DNA of 64,000 nucleotides, from contig LR990048.1 of the NCBI GenBank assembly GCA_905147135.1, positions 15,298,563 through 15,362,562 of the forward strand. Reading direction: 5' to 3'. Shown piece after piece: positions 60,237 to 64,000 of this stretch. The notes below the pieces were generated by a model that saw only the letters and a list, made by a program, of their open reading frames with translations, had not been told where the DNA came from and made no database searches. Both the position numbers and the translations under genes were made by a program. The DNA is from Blastobasis lacticolella. Lineage: Eukaryota; Arthropoda; Insecta; Lepidoptera; Blastobasidae. Within the stretch, counting starts at the first letter, position 1. Every line of letters starts with the position of its first letter.

Positions 60237-61216
60237 TCTACACTAATATTATAAAGAGGAAAGATTTGTACCTATTTTTGTATGTTTGTATGTTTGTAAT
60301 GAATAGGCTCAAAAAATACTGGGCCGATTTAAAAATTTCTTTCACCAATAGAATGCTACATTCTTCCAATTTGACATAGGCTATATTTCATTTTGAAAAA
60401 AATTAGGGATCCTTGGTAAAATTTGAACAATGTAACCGAAGGTGTAGAAAAATACCCAAAAAGTTCCTTACATCGCGTGCGCTGCGAAAACTATTGATGA
60501 TAGAACAAAATAATGTACTACGACTTTGCAGAACACATCATTATCACAAAAAGTGTCGCGACAGTATATGTCTAACTATTATAGTTATGTCACAATAAGT
60601 GTTCTTTTATTTTGAAAATTTAATTGAAATGCCGCCGCTAAAAAACGCTCTTTATTTGTACCTTGGTATTAATCCTTATCAAAATCAATTACTTCATATT
60701 CACGACTTCAATACCTTTATATAACTTTTTGAATTATTCAATTCAGACATTCCATTCGAAAGATATCACGAGTTTAAAAATGTGAATATTAGAAAAAAGT
60801 CGCGTGTTCGCCGCTCAGTCCGCTCGGCTATCTAGGCAGCACGGGATACGTACGGGAGGGGAGTCAATGTCAAGAAATACGGCCGTCAGGAGCCGGGTCG
60901 CCCCCTTCCCTCTAAAATGGTTGAGGAGACGGTTGGAACTTTTGTGATCGTAATATGGTGTCCTGTTTGTAACGGGACACTACTCAGTACATACTTAAGT
61001 ATAATATAATTACTTCATATTATAAACACGAAGTCCCACGGCGTGTCTTACTGTCAGTCTGTACGCGATAAACTCAAGAACTACTAAACGGATTTTCATG
61101 CGGTATTCACACACAGACTACATAGTGCGGTTTTAGACAACGTGATTCATGACGAAGGTTCAGGTGTATAATTTGTTAAGGTTTACTACCCGTGCGAAGC
61201 CGGGGCGGGCCGCTAG
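60237..61216 (+). mobile_element. Complete non-autonomous Helitron (980 bp)
   Basis: Starts TCTACACTAATATTATAAAG and ends GAAGCCGGGGCGGGCCGCTAG, inserted between A and T with no target duplication. The GC-rich palindrome CCGGGGCGGGCCG lies just before the CTAG end, as in the Lep1-like Helitrons of Lepidoptera. No Rep/helicase gene inside. Confidence 0.9.
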
Positions 61217-61888
61217 TATTAGATAAAACGCAACTTGAGTTAGTAGAGAAAACTACTTTCTTGGGCGTTAATATAGATTCAAAAATTCAATCGGGCTCAC
61301 ATATTGAATCATTGGCTAGTAGGTTAAGTTCGGCTGCATTTGCCGTGTGGCGAATAAGGAGGCTAACGGATGTTAAAACAGCTCGATTAGTTTATTATAG
61401 TTATTTTCATAGTATTATGTCATACGGCATCATACTATTGGGCAAGTGTGCTGATAGTGACATCATTTTCAAACTACAAAAGCGAGCTGTACGAGCAATA
61501 TATGGATTACGTCGACGTGATTCGCTCAAAGAATTGTTTAAAGAAATTGATGTATTGACTTTCTCAAGTCAATATATATTTGATAATATTATGTATGTTA
61601 GAAAGCATATTACCAAATTTGCTAAAAATATCTACTGATATTCATAATGTCAATTTAAGAAACAAAAATAAACTGGTAACACCGTTGTTCAGACTAAGTA
61701 AAGTAAATTCATCTTTCATGGGTAACTGTATAAGATTTTATAATCATATTCCTGAATGTATTATTAATTTGCCTAAATTACAATTTAAAGATAAGGTGAA
61801 AACAACTTTAATGAAAAAAGCCTTTTATAAAATTGAAAAATATATCAATGACAAAAATGTATGGTGTACTACTAGCTCTTCGAAATAG
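61217..61888 (+). mobile_element. Host LINE, segment 3 (thumb and C-terminus)
   Basis: Reads LDKTQLELVEKTTFLGVNID directly in phase with segment 2, then CADSDIIFKLQKRAVRAIYG, a small frameshift near 61630, and a final frame to TAG at 61886. This is the true 3' coding end of the host LINE. Confidence 0.85.
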
Positions 61889-61973
61889 GAAGTTATTTAT
61901 AAATTTACAATTTTGTTAATTGGGTGAGGATGATTTGATGTGTAATAGTCATTAAATAACAAATATTTTTTTA

Positions 61974-62085
61974 ATGTGTACGGCATTGGCAGTGCATGCT
62001 CACTTAGAAGTCTGCCTGGTGGTGGCGTGGGGGTCGGGTCGTTCTCTTCCCTCAAATATGGTTGAATTGGACGATGGCTTGGTTT
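61974..62085 (+). repeat. Dispersed repeat (CTCAAATATGGTTGAA family), copy 2
   Basis: Pairs with 48070-48175: CATGCTCACTTAGAAGTCTG through TCCCTCAAATATGGTTGAAT. Confidence 0.6.
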
Positions 62086-62334
62086 GCTTTTGCTGTGCCA
62101 TTTTTTATGTTTTTGAATTCATTTTTATTTTTTGTTATCTTGACCGATTTGTAGAGGTTCACATCATATTCCAATCAAGACAGGCTCACTCAAATTAAAT
62201 TGACAAATGTATCAATGCAATGTAATCATATTTAAATGTACCTGTGGGTTTCTTGCCGTTTATTTTTCCCACAGATGGTAATTTTCCTAACTGAAGCGGC
62301 ATACTGACATACAGACGAAATTCTTTTTACTTAT

Positions 62335-62671
62335 TTGTTCCGAGCTCAGGGGGCGACGCGGGTAGGCCGGCTGGTGCGTGCGGGTGTGAGCGCCGGCGGG
62401 CTGGCTGGGGCCGGGCGCGCGCCGCACATGATTCGCCTAGGCGGTTATGTGCGTGGCGCGTATCGGTGCCCGGTGTCTCGCCGGAGTAAGCCCTCGTACG
62501 CGCTGATCTGTCTGCATGCGTCGCCCCCTACCTGGATGAGCTCGCTTAACTTCCCTTTGTTTTCCGTTAGATTTTTGACTTTTGAAAAGAGATTAATTAA
62601 CGTAATCCTAATTCAATAAATACTTTTTCATTTTCATTTTCATTTCATTTTCATTTTCATTCATTTTCATG
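62335..62671 (+). repeat. GC-rich retroposon tail with (TTTTCA)n microsatellite
   Basis: About 190 bp of very GC-rich sequence (GGGCGACGCGGGTAGGCCGG...) is followed by an AATAAA at 62617 and a TTTTCA repeat to 62671. GC-rich 3' UTR plus simple-repeat tail fits a truncated LINE. The 94-codon frame over it is not a convincing gene. Confidence 0.5.
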
Positions 62672-63354
62672 TTCCTCTACAGCTTGCAATCTCGTCTCAA
62701 TAAAAGGTAATTTTAGTCTGTCTTTTGGACTCTTTTTATAGTTAAGTTTAGACTTCGTAAGTCTATCTAACAACTCATTTTGAATGATTATCAATCTGTC
62801 TGCCATTGTGAAATAGGTTCATATCAGTTTCCAAAAGGTTAGCCAATCTTTCCAATGTTCGATGTGAAGTATAAAACTTTACAAGTGTTAGTTAAAAAGA
62901 CGAAATTTTTCCAATTTTTTACGATATCACCTAAAATTTAGCTAATATTTTCAAAGTCTTTGACACGAATCGTAAATTTTTATAAGTCCAAAATTACTAC
63001 AAATCGCACTAAGTTATGATTTCGTGATATTTCTTTTCTAACTCACGATTTTTACAAGTCCATTATTCCAATTCACTTTCCGGGTTTCGGCACCAATGTA
63101 CAAATTCACTCGAACTAATACTCACACACGATATACTTTAATCACTGTTGTATTTTAATTTAAAAGCACTCTCAAATCAAAACAAATCACAGATCACCTG
63201 TGATACAAGTAAACACCCTTTATGGATTGACAAAACCAAATCGATAGCGCGATCTAGTGGTAGAAAACGGAACTTATCTTAGACAGTACCTGTATACAGG
63301 TTATAAAAGCACGGCTAGTGATATATATGATATATGTTATATTTATAAAACTGC
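62672..63354. other. Spacer
   Basis: AT-rich, no gene or repeat recognised. Confidence 0.4.
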
Positions 63355-63465
63355 GAACTCCAATCCGCTTGCCAAGTGTGGAGATTATGACAATAACCTC
63401 CCCTTTCGTGGGAAAGGCCCTAAGTCCTGCAGTGGACTGTTATGAGCTGTGATGATGATAATGAA
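63355..63465 (+). repeat. Retroposon tail, second copy
   Basis: AATAACCTCCCCTTTCGTGG, CTAAGTCCTGCAGTGGACTG and a GATGATGATAATGA tail: inverse of 6585-6660. Confidence 0.6.
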
Positions 63466-63469
63466 AGCA

Positions 63470-64000
63470 TTCAACCAACATCATAGTTGAATAGTCAGTT
63501 TTTAATTTTTAGTATTTATTTTATAAGCATTATTTTTAGTATTTTATTGTAACTGTAAATATTTTATGTGCACCTTAATAAATGATGAACGTAATAGTAT
63601 GTTTATAAAGTTAAAAGGTAAAATATCTCAGCCTCTAGGACTCTTCAAGTTTACGAGTAAATTAAGAAATGTGGTACATAAAATTTGCTAACTGCATTTG
63701 TAACTTTGTAATATATTTATAGTATCAGAAGCTCTCACTTTTGCACGAATATTATGACAGAATCGGATAGGACATCGAGCACAATGCAAAACAAGCAAGG
63801 GCTGAACCTTGATGAACACTAAAAAAATTTGCGAGCGCAGAGAGCTCAAAAGCTTTCGAATTGTGAGGCTCTTCGAATTCTTGAACTGCTCGAATTTATT
63901 CGATCGGTTTTCAATTTTGATTTTCGGTATCAAATGTTCAATATTTTATAAATCATTGGCAATACTGAAAGACTACGCTACAAAATTGGGAAAATCAGCA
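63470..64000. other. Right end of window
   Basis: AT-rich. 63850-63935 is an inverted relative of the 30780-30850 repeat (ATCAAAATTGAAAACCGAT). No gene. Confidence 0.4.

Noticed and set aside
62335..62619. GC-rich 94-codon gene
   Set aside because: Composition artefact; the sequence ends in a poly(A) signal and simple repeat like a retroposon tail.

Overview
This window looks like a moth or butterfly (Lepidoptera) nuclear chromosome. The evidence is AT-rich spacer with short GC-rich coding exons, GT-AG introns, tRNA-derived SINEs, short Helitrons with a GC-rich tail ending in CTAG inserted between A and T, several LINE clades, a mariner, and a BEL/Pao retroelement with an envelope gene like baculovirus F proteins. 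Species cannot be named from the sequence alone.

Region 1 (1-22 kb, plus strand). Eleven exons between 4261 and 21930 encode the last 523 residues of dihydropyrimidine dehydrogenase: the whole FMN/pyrimidine barrel and the C-terminal two-cluster ferredoxin domain. The FAD and NADPH domains must lie upstream of the window. The introns carry LINE tails, SINEs, a MITE, a small Helitron and, in the 9-kb fourth intron, a structurally complete BEL/Pao element (7250-15714). That element lies antisense to the gene, with 237-bp LTRs differing at one base, a 5-bp target duplication, an open 1842-codon gag-pol frame and an open envelope frame. One exon has a partial, mostly synonymously diverged second copy at about 18.59 kb.

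Region 2 (22-33 kb). A single-exon, minus-strand fucosyltransferase of the FUT10/FUT11 type (24273-25571) is surrounded by repeats, including a second MITE copy and a decayed CR1/jockey-like LINE (31.5-33.0 kb).

Region 3 (33-54 kb). A minus-strand array holds six intact and one dead copy of a small multi-membrane-span protein exon, in two subfamilies (34.5, 37.8, 44.8 kb; and 49.6, 50.5 pseudogene, 52.6, 53.4 kb). Each intact copy begins at a splice acceptor and ends close to a poly(A) signal, so each looks like the last exon of a small gene. Segmental duplications made the array. In the youngest duplication a mariner with an internal deletion interrupts one unit while the other keeps the empty site. 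I do not recognise the family; this is the best candidate here for something undescribed.

Region 4 (54-64 kb). A transposon graveyard with readable nesting: an RTE-like LINE tail, then a LINE reverse transcriptase split by a second LINE of about 4.2 kb and by a 980-bp Helitron. Removing the Helitron restores the host frame exactly.

The one hidden pattern I did not expect is a strand-biased hexamer, TGATAT on the plus strand (ATATCA in the element's sense strand). It occurs about 40 times through the BEL/Pao element, in all reading frames and in its untranslated leader. All counts were made by eye.
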